DNA of 52,609 nt from a virus. The notes under the pieces are model-generated. The model saw only the letters and a program-made list of their open reading frames with translations, made no database searches and was not told the origin of the DNA. Both the position numbers and the translations under genes were made by a program. Where the stretch lies: positions 1 through 52,609 of the IMG/VR virus record IMGVR_UViG_3300042691_009302, one strand, 5' to 3'. Positions 8,637-22,600 of the stretch are shown here, piece after piece; position 1 is the first letter of the stretch, and each line of letters begins with the position of its first letter.

Positions 8637-10604
8637 TTATAAACAGAATGGATTATCAGATTCATCTGTTTTATTTCTTTCAATTTCTTCTTGCCACTCC
8701 CCAAAACCTTCCCATGCATCTAAATCTTCAATATCTTCTTCAGCAGCTTCTGCTGGTTTGAATTCAATTACATAATTACTATCTGAGTAGTTTGTAAAGT
8801 CGATTCCTTTATATCCTCGATTCATTAAAAATCTAAAGAACTCTTTTTGGTTTTCTAATCCTTCTTTAGAATTATCTAATAGATCAAATGATTTTCCTGT
8901 TAATCTTCTATACTCAAGAAACTCATTAGTATACTCAGGAGAATATCCTTGCAGGAAGTATGCTGTATTTACTTCTACAGCTCTTACATTAGATCCATAC
9001 TCCATAGCTTCTTCTTGACTTGTTGTATAATAATTAAACATTCTATTGTCTACTTTACCACTAACTCCTTGATACACAGTCTTTTTCTCACCAAATGCAT
9101 CTTCCATTAAATTACTTGCACTAGATTCATAATTAAAATGAGCAAACTCTTTGTAGTAAAAGTTATACGAATCTAATGATTTTGTATAAGGTACAAACAC
9201 TCTCCAATCAGCAAAGTCTTTTGCCCTACCCATTTTTAACTTTGCAATCATAATTTCTTTCCACAACTTAAAATAGTTTTCATGCTCTTCTTGTAGAGGT
9301 GTTAGTCGTACAAAAAAATCAATATTATATCCAGTTCCTTTAATATAGTCTCCTTTATTATGTTTTCTTCTTTGTTTTTCTTTTACGTTAAAAGATTTTT
9401 TTGTCACAGGATCTTTTCTATAGAAACTAACTTCTTCTTCATGATAACCATCTGAATCATAAAACTCTCCATCAATAACACCTATTACAGTCAAACTTTC
9501 AAAATCATATTTATGTTCTTTACCATAAAAAGCACTCACTAATTTATAATTAGGATAAACTTCTTTAAACTGATTATACCAATTAAATTGTTGTAACCAT
9601 TTATCAACTTGATTTCTATCTTTAGGTGGTTGACCACTCCATACATCATAGATTGGATCAATATTCTCACCATCTGGTGAACTTAAATCAAAAGGTACTA
9701 CAAAATCTAAATCGTGAATTGACTCTTCAAGAGTTCTGTATACTGTACCTGCTCTTCTTAATGCAAGACTTCCTGTAGATACTAGACCTAATGCTTGAGC
9801 CCTGGTTAATATTTGATTTGCTCTAGGGTCAGATTCAACTGTTTCTTTATAATATTTTCTAACAGCATCTTCTGAAATTTTATAATTATAATACTCATAA
9901 TTTCTATCAAGAATTTCATTTGCTATTGAAGTACCTATATCATCAAGATCCTGTTCAGCTTGTTTTTTTGTTTTAAAATGTATCTTATATCCTGACAAGA
10001 AGTTTTCAATCCATCTCATGATTTTTTCCCATATTGTAAAGTCTTCACTAGTCCATTTAGTGTCTAGTCTCTTTACAAATTCTTGTCTATTGAAATAATA
10101 ATCTTCAATATGTTCTTTTAAGAAATCCACAATGACTAAGTCATTAATTGTTCTAGCCCACTTATTTTTATCTTTAATCCAACCACTTCTAAATGAATTA
10201 CTTGTAGCATGAAATCTCCATCTAGATTTAAATTTATCCCATTTTCTAATAGCGTATCTAAGATCATTTGCTAACTTATCATTTTCTTTACCTAACATTT
10301 TATATGCAAAGTATGCAACTTCTGAAGTAATTGATTCTCCTTTATTATATGCAATCATTTTAGCAACTAAATCAGAAGCTGTATATGCATTAATGTTTAG
10401 TTCCTTTTGTATATTCTGATACTCAACAGCATCAATACCAAAGTCTTTTAGAAAACCATTTATTAATTGATCATTTAGTGAAGTGTAATAACTCTCAGGG
10501 ACAGATCCTTCATGCTTGTCCCATAGATAGTGAGCCATTTTAAGACCTTGAACTTCTACAAGTCTAATCCACTCTTTTGAACTTTTATTTGGGCAATTAG
10601 CCAT
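8637..10604 (-). CDS. Polyvalent protein: nucleotidyltransferase fold plus ADP-ribosyltransferase-like domain (655 aa)
   Basis: It begins MANCPNKSSKEW...YLWDKHEG, an N-terminal module I associate with giant crAss-like virion proteins. A polymerase-beta-type nucleotidyltransferase signature lies at STGSLALRR (G278-S279), HDLDFVV (D298, D300) and YNIDFFV (D429), giving the G-S, D-x-D and third-Asp set of this fold. The C-terminal part (about 508-620) has VYQG near 511, YYTTSQEEAMEYGS, NRGYKGIDF and YVIEFKP (E614), which resembles the ART domains found in phage polyvalent proteins; the usual H-x-G is Q-G here. The gene sits 1 base after the RNA-polymerase megagene and 12 bases before the nuclease megagene, so all three are made together. 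Substrates are unknown. The nucleotidyltransferase call is fairly firm, the ART call less so. Confidence 0.75.
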   Translation of the reverse strand: MANCPNKSSKEWIRLVEVQGLKMAHYLWDKHEGSVPESYYTSLNDQLINGFLKDFGIDAVEYQNIQKELNINAYTASDLVAKMIAYNKGESITSEVAYFAYKMLGKENDKLANDLRYAIRKWDKFKSRWRFHATSNSFRSGWIKDKNKWARTINDLVIVDFLKEHIEDYYFNRQEFVKRLDTKWTSEDFTIWEKIMRWIENFLSGYKIHFKTKKQAEQDLDDIGTSIANEILDRNYEYYNYKISEDAVRKYYKETVESDPRANQILTRAQALGLVSTGSLALRRAGTVYRTLEESIHDLDFVVPFDLSSPDGENIDPIYDVWSGQPPKDRNQVDKWLQQFNWYNQFKEVYPNYKLVSAFYGKEHKYDFESLTVIGVIDGEFYDSDGYHEEEVSFYRKDPVTKKSFNVKEKQRRKHNKGDYIKGTGYNIDFFVRLTPLQEEHENYFKLWKEIMIAKLKMGRAKDFADWRVFVPYTKSLDSYNFYYKEFAHFNYESSASNLMEDAFGEKKTVYQGVSGKVDNRMFNYYTTSQEEAMEYGSNVRAVEVNTAYFLQGYSPEYTNEFLEYRRLTGKSFDLLDNSKEGLENQKEFFRFLMNRGYKGIDFTNYSDSNYVIEFKPAEAAEEDIEDLDAWEGFGEWQEEIERNKTDESDNPFCL

Positions 10605-10605
10605 A

Positions 10606-13600
10606 TCAACATAATTTTTTTAATATTTCACCAACTTGAGAAGGACTGTATCCTAGTTCTCCTAATAATTTACTATTTATTTGAGTAATGTTATATGACT
10701 TACCATCACGAAGTGTCATTGTATTAGGAGCTGTAGTTTCAGGATTACGTCCCCAATAGTTATATCCTTTAGAAGTTTTTCCTGAAGGTGTACCTAATCC
10801 CTCTTGGACTAAAGCTTCTCCTTCTACATTCCAAGATCTATTTGCATCAGCAGTAGAATCCATTATAACAGTACCTCCTGATTCTAACACTTCTCTTGCA
10901 TTTTCAATAGTACTTTCTATTGCATCTTCTGTAGCAACACGATTACCATTTACACTAACAAAAGCTATAGTATTTTCATCAATTACACCTTCGTAGTTTA
11001 CAGGAATACCTTGACTTTTTGCATCTTGCTCATATTGGAAAGTACTTGTATTTGGTTTACCATAACCAATAAAGTGATTAGCTAAACTAGCTTTACCTTG
11101 GTCTTTGCCTTTCTTATCAATTGAAATTGTAAATCCTTTTTTACGATTAGCTGATTGCCCAGTTGTTTTACTCTTATCTCTATTGTTTACAAAATTAGCA
11201 AGTACATCAGCATGAGAGAAGTAACCACCTTTCACCATAGTACCATTCAGTTGCTCTACAGATTTAGGTTCGTAGTAAAGGAATGTTTTACCATCAAGAG
11301 CTCCTGATCTAATTTGATCAATGATCCAAGCTCTTCTTTTAATACCATCTTCTTTACTAATTTCTGAATTACCTGGCCACTCTCTGTTGCCAGCAATCCA
11401 ATCTCTATATGCTTGAGATGCTTCTGCAATAGTTCCAAATGCTGTCTTATTATCTACAACATCAGTTCTACCTTGTCTCTTACTACCAATAAAAGGATTA
11501 CCAAATTGTTCTATCTGATTACCTTTTCTCATTACCATTACACCTTTATCAGAGTACACTGGTAAATTCTTAACATCATTCCACTTAACAGTATTGTCTA
11601 CTTTAGCTTTTACTTCAGGACTTTGAATTGCAGCTGCATTATTAGCTGCAGTTGGTTTACCTTTAGTATATGAAACAAGCCACATTGTACTAGTTTTTCT
11701 AGCAGGTGATAACCACTCTTTCATTTTAGGATCAACTTGCATTTCTTCAAATGAAGAAAATCCTAACTTGTTTGCAAATAGATTCATTTGATCTGTAGTC
11801 ATGATTTTACCATTCACATAAAGTTTAGAAGTTCCTGCTGGTACACTATACTCTTCAATAGTACTAGTAACCATAATCTTCTCACCATTCAATGAATAAT
11901 TCTGACCTCTCATTCTATTTGCAATTATACCACTATCTACTTTAATATAACTACTTTGATCAAGAATATGAGCAGATGAAGGAAGCGATGGTAAAGAAAC
12001 TTCTGAAGTAATACTTTTATATCCTAATACACCATTTCTAATTTCAGTTGCTGCTTTATTCGAAAATGCATTTGGAAGAATTCTATCTAATCCTTGTCTA
12101 CCAACTATCTTATACTTTGCTGTATTACCTCGTAGTAAGTAGTTAAAGTCTTCTGTGCTTTGGTACGCAGTAAATAAGTTTTCAAAGAACTGATTATTAA
12201 ACGGCTTTCCATCAATTTCAGTTAATATAAATAGCTGACCACCTTCATAACTATTAATTTGATATAAAGGAAATCCATACTCTCCTTTTCTTGTAGGATA
12301 AATACCCTGAGATTTTAATAACCTATCTGTTTCTTGTTTAAAGTCTTGAGGTACATCTGTTAAATCAAAGTATAACTCTCCTCTTTCATCACCTTTCCAG
12401 AACTCAAACTTAGTAGTTTTAGATTCAGTTAATCCTTGTGTAATTCTTAAATTACTAGCAGGAATGGTTTTATTTGTATCAACATTAAACTCATATACGT
12501 ATTTGTAATTTTTAGGAAGTATCTTATCTACAATCGATCTGAATAAACTAAGTTCTATATCTGAGAATTTACCTGGAGAAAACTTACCTTTATCTTTACC
12601 AACTGGTTTATAAAAACTCATTCTAATACTAGGACTACTTGTTGCATTTCTAGTTACTACAGATACAAGCTTTGTAAGAACTGACTCTAAAGCTTTCTGA
12701 GATGTTTCACCTATTCCCTTAGACTTATCCATGTAATAGATCTCTGAAAACATTTCATCTAAACCTCTAAGATATTTTTCTAAGTTATCAGCACTGCTGT
12801 TATCAATACTATAAAGTTTAGATTGAATAAGATCTAATCTACCACTAATGTATTTAAACAAATCAGGTGCAATTACTTTTAAGTATCCACCTGTTCTTGA
12901 CATAGCACCATCTCTTACAATACCATGAACTGCAAGTTTTATTGCTTTCTCATGTATATCATTATCATTATCATAAACTAATTGATAAAAATCATTAATC
13001 AATCTTTCTTGTAACTCTGGTGATACTTTATCTCCTGCAATAGAACTTAATACTTCTACACTTCCTTCTCCTTTATAAGTAGCTGGTTTTAGAACAAGTG
13101 AATTTAAAAATTCGTTATTAGGAAATAGTTCTTGTAGATAAAGCAAATCATTTTCAATAGTATTATTCAACCAATATTCTGAAGTCATTGCATCAGTTAA
13201 AAGTTTCAAGAATGTTTCTTCTACTGTAGGATTTGTTTTATCCATTTTTGAAACTACATCTTCAGCATACTTACCTAAAGTAGTCAGTGCTAATACAGAT
13301 TTTAATTCTGAAATTACAACCTCTTGACTAACAGATCTATCTTGTGCAAATAAACCAGTGATTGCTTTGAATAAATTAGTTTCATCTAATAGTAATTGCT
13401 TAGACTTATCAATCATATCAGGTATAGCCACTTCAGCTAATGTACTTAATGATGGATTGTCTTTTAAAATATCAGTGGCATTTTCAAACATCTCATTGTT
13501 TTTGATAAACTTAACTGCATCTTTTATTTTAGTTAAGCTATCAAACGATGGTCTAATTTGCTTATAGACATTTGTAACTGTTGATATTTTAAATGAAGTA

Positions 13601-16600
13601 GCATTACCAACTGCTAACATCTTATTATAAAAAGATAGTAAAACAATACCTGCTAAATCATCAGGAAGTATTTCTTCTTTTCTTCCCTTTTTAACTGAAA
13701 CAGAAATATTAAAATCAGATGGCTTATCAGATCTCAACACTGTACCACTTTGAATATCTTTAAATGATATAGTAGTCTTAGAATGATCAATTTCAAAATC
13801 TGATTTCTTAGATGTTTCAGATGGTTGTAATAGACCAAGCTCTTGTAGTCTTGTAAAGTTTTCAGTTATCAAATAACCAAGTTCGTTATTTAAAAATGTA
13901 CTAAATCCTATTTTGAAGAATCCAGTTCTAGAATAACTTGGATCATTCTGAATATTAAACTTGTTGATTAAATTACTGAATATATCAACAGAATTAATTA
14001 GTCTAGCAAATTGAGGAGGGTATCCATAAATGTAAAGAGCATTTATTAAAGAGCTGTTGATTCTGCTAATATTTAATGGACCTAAAGCTTGATGACTAGG
14101 ATCATCCACTGACATACTAATCGCACCACCTACTAGTTCTACTGCATTTTCTAAAGGATTTTTAGTATCTATCTTCTTACCATTATACTTAAACTTGAAA
14201 GTATAAGGATCTGTTAACTTAACTTTTGAAGAAGATAACAAAGCTGCTGCTTTATTCTGATTAGCATTAGCACCAACAGAATCTTGTGATCCATTATTTA
14301 TGGCACGAATTCTACCAATAGTTTGTGGTAAGAATGGATTTGCCTTATCTATATTTTTAAACTTAGTAACCTGACTTACTATTTCTCTATCTGATAAATA
14401 CTGATTAATATACTGAGCAGAGTTTGCATTTTTGATAAATCGCTCATATACTTTTGGATTAGATAATAGTTTAATCTTTAAGTCTAATATTTCATTCTGT
14501 AACACTGGTGTAACTGGTGTACCTTCTTTTACAGAGAACTCATAAAGCTCTTCTTTAGTACTAGGTAGTCCATACTCTGTTAATACATTTACCACAGATA
14601 CAAGCTTCTCCATTAAACTTAGTGTATTCGAAACTTGCATCATATCACCTTGGATAAGATTTTCATCAAAGTCCCAAATAGCTTTAATATGTGGACCGAA
14701 GTTACCTGCAATATTTTGCAATGATAATCTTCTATATCCCATGTTAGCACTTTGCTTTTTAATATCTGCTTCTATCAAATCTTGGAAAGCAGGATCTTCA
14801 GCCATAAAGTGTAAGTACTCTACAAACTTAGCTTCTGATAAAGTCAAACCATACTTTGCACGATATAAATCATAATCACCATACTTAAGTAGTTCACCAC
14901 GAACTGTTCTGTAATAGTCTTGAACATCAGCATACAACGAGTCAATATCTAAGTCAGACCCAGCCCACTTGTGAACTTGAATAGGTACTATAATAGAGTT
15001 ACCATAAGTAGCATCGATGTAGTCTACAACTTTTGCAGATACTAAAGATCTGTGAGCTTCTGTAGGGATACGAGAACCTAAAAATTCTGAGTAGAGTTTT
15101 TCGAAGAATTCTACTTCTTGAGGACTACTTGCAAGTTCTCTTGGTATAATTACTTCTATGACTATCCTAGTTAACTTTCCATTTTTATCATACTCTTCTT
15201 TTACAGTAGGATATCTTGTTCTGTAACCTTCGTATAATTCAGGGTTAGCATCTAAATCAGTTCTAGATACAACATTATCATTATCATCTACTACTACTTT
15301 ATAACCTGCTCCAGAAACGTGGAAGAACTTCTTACCTGCTACCTTAGGTCCAAATAGATTGTTATTGAATATACTAAAGAAATAAAACAAAGGAGTTTTA
15401 CCTAAGATTGGTAAGTTCATATTAAACTTATTCTTACCATCTTGTAACTCGTAGTACTTTAAAATATTTGTTCCTGCACCTTGTTTTATTAAACCTGCTT
15501 GTATTGCTTTTGTTACAACAGTAGCTACATCATTTACTTTAAATCTTCTTTTTAAGAACTGCATTCTGGCATTGATGATCTGATTTTGTTTATCAGCCAT
15601 TTGCCCAACTTCTTTAAACTCTTTAGGATCTAATTGAGAAGGTAGTAATAACTTCTTCTGAATAGCATCTGTATTTGTACCTTTTATATTTCCAGTCTTA
15701 ACCTGCTCATATACAAACGAACTAGGAATACCTATTTTGTTATAAGACAAGTTAATATAACCATTTTCTACTGAAGGTACTTCGCCACCCATTAAAGGAT
15801 GACCTTCTGTGATACCTTGTTCTAGTAATGGTAAGTTTACAACTATTGGAGATACAGTTCCTCTCTTACTAACATTCTCATCAAATGTCACATCTGTTCT
15901 GTGAAACTCCAAAGAGTTTAACATTATATGAAGAAACTCACGACCTTTTTTAGGTTTGAAGTAACTATGAATTTCTTGAATGATTCTTTCATATTTTTCA
16001 ATAGGTGTCTCCCCTTCTTCAAGAGAATAATTATTAAAATTGATACCATCTAATTCATCATATAATTTACCAATAACTTCAGGATCACCAGTTACATAAC
16101 TAACATCTGTTCTATTAATGTAATGTTCAGAATCTTTTAAGTAGTAAGTAGGATCTGCTACCACTGGTTTATCTGAGTTCAATACAATGTCATTATCTCT
16201 TAACAACTTAATTTCAGCAGCTGTTAGTGTAGTGTATCTTACTTTCTTTATAATTTTTTCTAACTGACTACCTTTAACTAAGATTCCATCTTTTAGATAA
16301 TTCTTAATTCTTCTAGTAATAGCACTCCAAGCTTGACCATCTGCAATAGGAAATTCTTCAGATTGCTCTGAAGGACTTGTTGTCATTGGTGCAGATAGAT
16401 TAGAAGTATTTAAGTAACCATTGAATTGCTTAAAGAATGATACAGTTAACATATCATCTCTTTCGTCTATTGTAACATTACGATTGTTGTTACCAGCAGC
16501 TACTCCTGACTTTTGTCGTTTAAAGTATTGAACAAAGTTCTTAATACCTACTGCAATGTTACCATCAAATACTTGATTTACAAATAGAGAGTTAAACCAT

Positions 16601-19600
16601 GTATTATAAAGGAAGTCTCTCAAGAATGCTTCTTTTCTTTCTTTCGTTCCCTTTTCTTCTCTTATATAACTAGTTCCCTTTTTTTCATCTTCTACTCTAG
16701 TATACCCTGTAAGCTTTTGTCTTTTACGATCAACAAAAACATTTAATGGTAAATCATCAAATCCAATATCTAATGAATTTAAATAGTCATAAAAATCATC
16801 AACAGCATCTTCACCATAATTGTATAACTCATCTGATAAAACATCATTTACTGTTTTTCCTGTATCAACTCCAGTTTCATCATAAAACTTTTGAGCAATA
16901 GCTTCTTCAAATGATAAGTTATTAGTAGCTGCTGTTATTAATGCTTCTTTTAGTTTTTGTCTAGTTGATACTTTAACAGGATCAGAGTATTCATTTTCTT
17001 CTACTTCAAAAAAGTCTTTTAGATAATTGAAGTTGTAAGCTCTAAGTTTAGGATTTACAGTGTCTGTACTACCATCGTATGATGTAATTACATTGTAACC
17101 TTCATGTCTAATTTTAACATCATCTCTACTACTCCACTCATTCCATATTTCTTCAAACTCTTGCTTTACTAACTTCTTAAAGTTATCTATAATCAGTTGG
17201 TCATTAGAATTATAATCATAATATAATCCTGTAACATTAAACTGAGTACTAGTTGCTTCTAACTGAGTAATAGCTCTATCAAATAAAGTAATTGTTTGAC
17301 CATAGTTTCCAGTAACTGTTCTTCTATTGGCAAACATTCCTAGTAGAGATAGCATGTATCCTTTCTCTCCAAGACCCTTGAATGTACTTTTGTTATAGAC
17401 ACCATTGTATTCCTGATACAAACCACCAGCAATGGAGATATCCATTAACTCTAAAAACATTTTTATAGAATCATTTTCAATTGCTTCTTTGGTTTTCTCA
17501 CCAGTAATTGGAGTAGGATTTATTGCAGTACTAAGCCAAGGGTTATTACGAAACCAATTGTTTAACAAAGGATAAATGTAATTTAAACCTTTTTCAAAAC
17601 CTTTTTGTTGTAACTGACTAATGATTTGTATGCTGGGAACATAAGGTACAAACTGACTAATAGGTTTGTTGTCTTGATTCAAGACCATTGTACCACTTAA
17701 TCCTGGTTCATACTTTGAATGGAATATAGCAATATTACGATATTCATTTGTTAAGGTGCGAATAGTACTATCTTTTACAGAATCAGGTTTACCAATACTA
17801 TTAAGAACACCTAAGTATGCTTTTAAAAACTTTGGCATATCCAAATAACTATTGGACTCTACAAATTTTTGATCTGTTCCAATTATCTTTTCTACTTTAG
17901 ATAACAAAGCAGACTGCTTTCTGTAGTTAGGATCTTTAGTACTTAATCGTTTAAATTGTTTTTTAACAACAGCTGCAACTGAAAATTCAATTACATTTAC
18001 TGGAATATTTAATTGACCTAATGATGTAAGTCTATAGATATAAGCAATCGCATTATTTAGTTCAGTTACTGTAGTAGGTACATTAAAGTTATAAAGATTA
18101 AGCTCATCAATTAGTTTATCTAGCTCATCTTGATAAATTACATTTAATGTTCTTCTAGCAGCCACTGATAAATTATTCAAAACAACATTTACATCATTCT
18201 TTTGAATTAAATTGTCAACACTATATTGATTTTTAATAGGTGATAATTCGCTACTCTCTTTTACTTCTCTAGTTACTTCTTCAAAGTTTGTATCAATAGA
18301 TACAGCTAACACTTCTTTTTGTGCATAGAAGAATACATTATGAAACATATTAAAGAATCCTTCTCCTACTGCTCTAGTAGGTTTAAAGTTTTCATCTAAT
18401 TGTGCTTGCTCATTTAATGTATCATACACTGCCTTTAATGAATTGTATTTATCAATCATTTTAGACATGTCTTGAGGAATACGTCCTAACTCATTTTCTA
18501 GTTTTGATTTTTCAAATCTATCAATGTGTAAGCGTAAGTACTCAATGTGATCTACAAGATGACTTATAATATCTTCTTTAGGTACATTAACTGTTATTTT
18601 TCTGATGATGTTTATTACATTTTTACTGTTCACCATCTTGTCGAACTTGATACCAGTTTCAGCATCTTCGAACTCATACTTTATATACTTGATTAACTTT
18701 TGGAATTCTTTACTACCATCATAAGGTTTATATGTAAGAATACCTTCATCATCGTATTGTCTATCTCCTACAGTTTCTTCACTTTGTAATTCAATAGTAT
18801 CACTGTTTTCACTTTCAGGAGAAGACTCTCTATCATAATCATCTTCTTCAGAAGATGTATCTTCTTTTACTAAACTAACACTTTCAAATCTATCCTTTAC
18901 TTCTTTTAAAGTTTTATTATAAGCCTCAATAGAAGTCTCATGATTTGGCTCTACTTTATTTAAATCGTAATTGTCGTACCTAGGATTTGATGAGTTATTC
19001 TCTAACATAAAGTTCTCTAGTATGTTCTCTCTATGTGCAGCACCCATCATAAAACGCATGGCTCTAAACATAGGCTCATACTTTTCAATGAACCTTTTAC
19101 TATTAGACGAATCATCTTTTACAAAGTTACTTGCTCTGAAGTAGTAGATAAGTTCTTCTGTTACTTCATTGAATACTGCTTGAAAACTTTCTGGAGAACC
19201 TTTCTGAATATCATAAGATCTCTTGAGCATCTCTCTAGTGATTCTATCAACAAGTTGATCAGTAGTGTAGCTATCAACTTGCTTTCCAATTACATCTCCT
19301 TCTGCATCTATAGACGTTGGTATAAATGTTAATTCATATGCTCTTGGAGCTACCATTTCATCTCCAATTACATTATGGTATTTACCATTATCGATTGATC
19401 TGTATAATTGATCAATTGATTCTTTTGCTGTTCTATAAGACTTGCCTCTAAAGAAATCTATTAGTTTAGATAATCCTTCATATAATCTTTGAAGTAGTTT
19501 GTTTTTTGGTTCTACTTTATTTAGTTTATACTCTCTAAAGCCCTCAGCTAAATACTCTTCATAAATGTAATCTGCAATTTGAGCATCGTCTATACCACTA

Positions 19601-22600
19601 TATCTTCTGTCTTTTCTAAACTGATCAAAGTAAACATTCTCACCACGCATTCTAATATATATCCTACCATCAGCTGTTTGCTTAGGTTCTCCAACCATGC
19701 TTCTCACAAGAGCCAAATACTTAGCTCTTTCTTCTTGTGTCAAACTAAGTCTAAATACAGCATGGAATGCTTCATGATAAACTACACCTGCAACCTTTAA
19801 TGCAGAATTAAGCGTGATTACTCTATTCTCATAGTATCCTAATGCAAAACCATTTACGTCTTCATTAGTCATGTCTTCAGATTTGTGTTCAACAGTAGAA
19901 CCTAAAAATCTTTTGACATCCTCAATCTCTGCTGCAATTCTTTCATCAGATACTTTCTGTAAACCTTTTAGTGCAGATACAATACTGAATGTTCTTTTTT
20001 TAATTTTTGGTTTAACTTCTTCTGTAACTTCAGTCTCAGCAGAAGGTCTTACTCCTACTGGTGCTGGTTTACTATTTGCTAAAGTATCACCTGTGATTAC
20101 AGCAGGTCTAGCAACTGATAGCTTTAACATATTGTTTGCATTCTTAACACCAAATACTGAGTAACTCACTAATGGGTTAATACTTTCTGCTTTAGTTCTA
20201 AGTTTAAACTCCTCACTTGTATTAGTTCCAAATATTGTATTTCTAAACTGAGTAGGATCTGCTATGTATGGATTTTTACCAGCTCCTACCTCTATACCAT
20301 GTCTATCAAGAATACTATTTAGTTGAGAGTTTATATTATTCACAGAACCTCTAAAAAGATCATTTAAATTTTGAATTGCTTGATTAGCTTCTAGACTTAA
20401 AGATTCTTTATTCTTTTTAATCTTTTCAGCTAACATTGCACCTAAAGTAATTCTATCTTCTACAGATTTAAATTCTCCAGGTTTAATACCTAATTCTCTA
20501 TAAAGTGTATCTAGATTTTTTGAAATATCAGCAAAGTTAAATGAAAAAGAAACCCTTAGTTTTTTATCATTAAACTCTTGATTCAAAGGATACTCTTCAG
20601 TAGCTCTAAATGTAATACCAAACATAGGTTCACCACCAACCATTTTTAAAAATTCAACATTGGCAAGTAAACCAGATTCAGCTAATGCATTAAAGCCCCA
20701 TCCACTATTGTTAAAAGTTTGAATAAACTCAGAAATATCTGCTGCATTATCTCCTAAAAACTCAGGTCGATATTGCATAGCACTAAATAAAACAGATAAG
20801 AAATCAACAACTTGAGTTTCATCTGTGATATAATTAATTTTTACCATAGGATGCGTATGCCATTTATTAGCCATACGTACTAAATAAAAATAATTATACG
20901 TAGATAGATTTGGAGAATTTGCGTTTTGTGTTAAGCTGTTTATATTAACTCCTTCTCTTTCAAATAATTCTTGGAATGTAATAGGATTATCAAAGTCATC
21001 AATTGGTTGATATCCTGTTTCAATAGAAGACTCAAATCGAATACCATTTGGTGTTTTCTTAATTACACCAACAACATTTTCTGTACGTATTGTACTAGGA
21101 ATTATTTGACCATACAATACTTTAGCAACACGAGTTGTTATTACAGAACTAGTAGATTCTAATTTTGATTTTAGATTGCTTAAGTTGTCTTCTGGTTTAG
21201 TTGAAGTAAAATCATACTTCATAAATACATTAGCTATATCAATATATTGCTTGTATAAATCAGTAGGTACTTCAATAGCTTCTTCATTCTCACTCATCAA
21301 ATCTAAAATTGTATTTTTTAGATTTTTAATTCTTTGAACAGCTAGTTTTAAATTATGCAGCTCTGTATCATTTGGTGCAACATACTCATAAGTTTGTGCT
21401 TTCTGTTCTTTTGAATAAGGTTTCCATTGAAATAATCTTAAAGATACTTTTAAGATATCTAAGTCAGCCTGACTATCCCAATCTATATACCTAGTTTCAC
21501 CATTAGGATATACAAAACCTAAATCATCTATACCTCTAATATAATCCCAGTTAATACCTTCTGAATCTGATAAAATTAAATCTACACTAGATTTAGAATT
21601 TAAAAAAGTAACAATAGGTTGTCTAGGATTTAATGCTAAAAAGTTAATTTGATTTCTTCTTAATTGATTTTCAAAATTAATATTATACCCTAAAGCTCTT
21701 AATCGCTCTACTCTTCTTTTGTTTATCGCACTTCTTCTTCTATCTGCAATAAGTCTTATTTGACTTTGTAGACCAGTGCCTGGCTTTAAATTATCTGCTA
21801 TTCTTTGATGCCCTGGTTTGTTATCTAATTTAGCATCTTTAGCAACACCTTCTGGATATATTCTTACATTATCAAAATCTAAACCTGAAGATTTTAGATT
21901 AGTATTTAATCTTAACAGATCTCCATAGTTATTAACTACATGTAAGTTTTCAGTGGTTTCATAATAAGGCCTTACATAATCATTAGGCTTTACTACATAC
22001 TCTTCTAATAATTCTAAGTTTGTACCATCGAAGTCTTCAGGTACTACATAATACTTATCATTAATAAATAATGCTTCAATTAAATTACCACTCTCTTGTC
22101 TAATTAAGAAAACATTCTTACCAATATTATCAATTGAACTAATGTCTATAAATTCAGTTGATAAAGTAGTGTCTGATAAATTTTCTTTTTCTGTTTCAAT
22201 AATAGCAAGAGCCGTTGCTTTAACACTAGTATCTTTTTTAGAACTTAATGCTTTAGCAAAATTATCTAGAATTTGAATCTTCTGCTTATTCGAAAAATCT
22301 CTTGATTGATTAAGTATTCGCTGAACCTCATTTAAAAGAGATAACACTTGATTACTTTTATCTGAACTATTAAGCTTTACTAGAATATCGTTAATCTTTT
22401 GAAGAGGAGTTTTTTCAGAAGGAGTTGGTGCTATCTTTCCTGTAAGCAAATCTTCAAGATTATTTTTTTCTAATTTCATAGGTGCTTTCCCTGCCTCTAC
22501 AGCACTCTTCTCTTCACCTATACTGAATCCTTCAGCTTTTTCTAATGTACCAAAACGAGAAATGATTCTATCACTTTTTGGAGATACTCTGACAACTACA

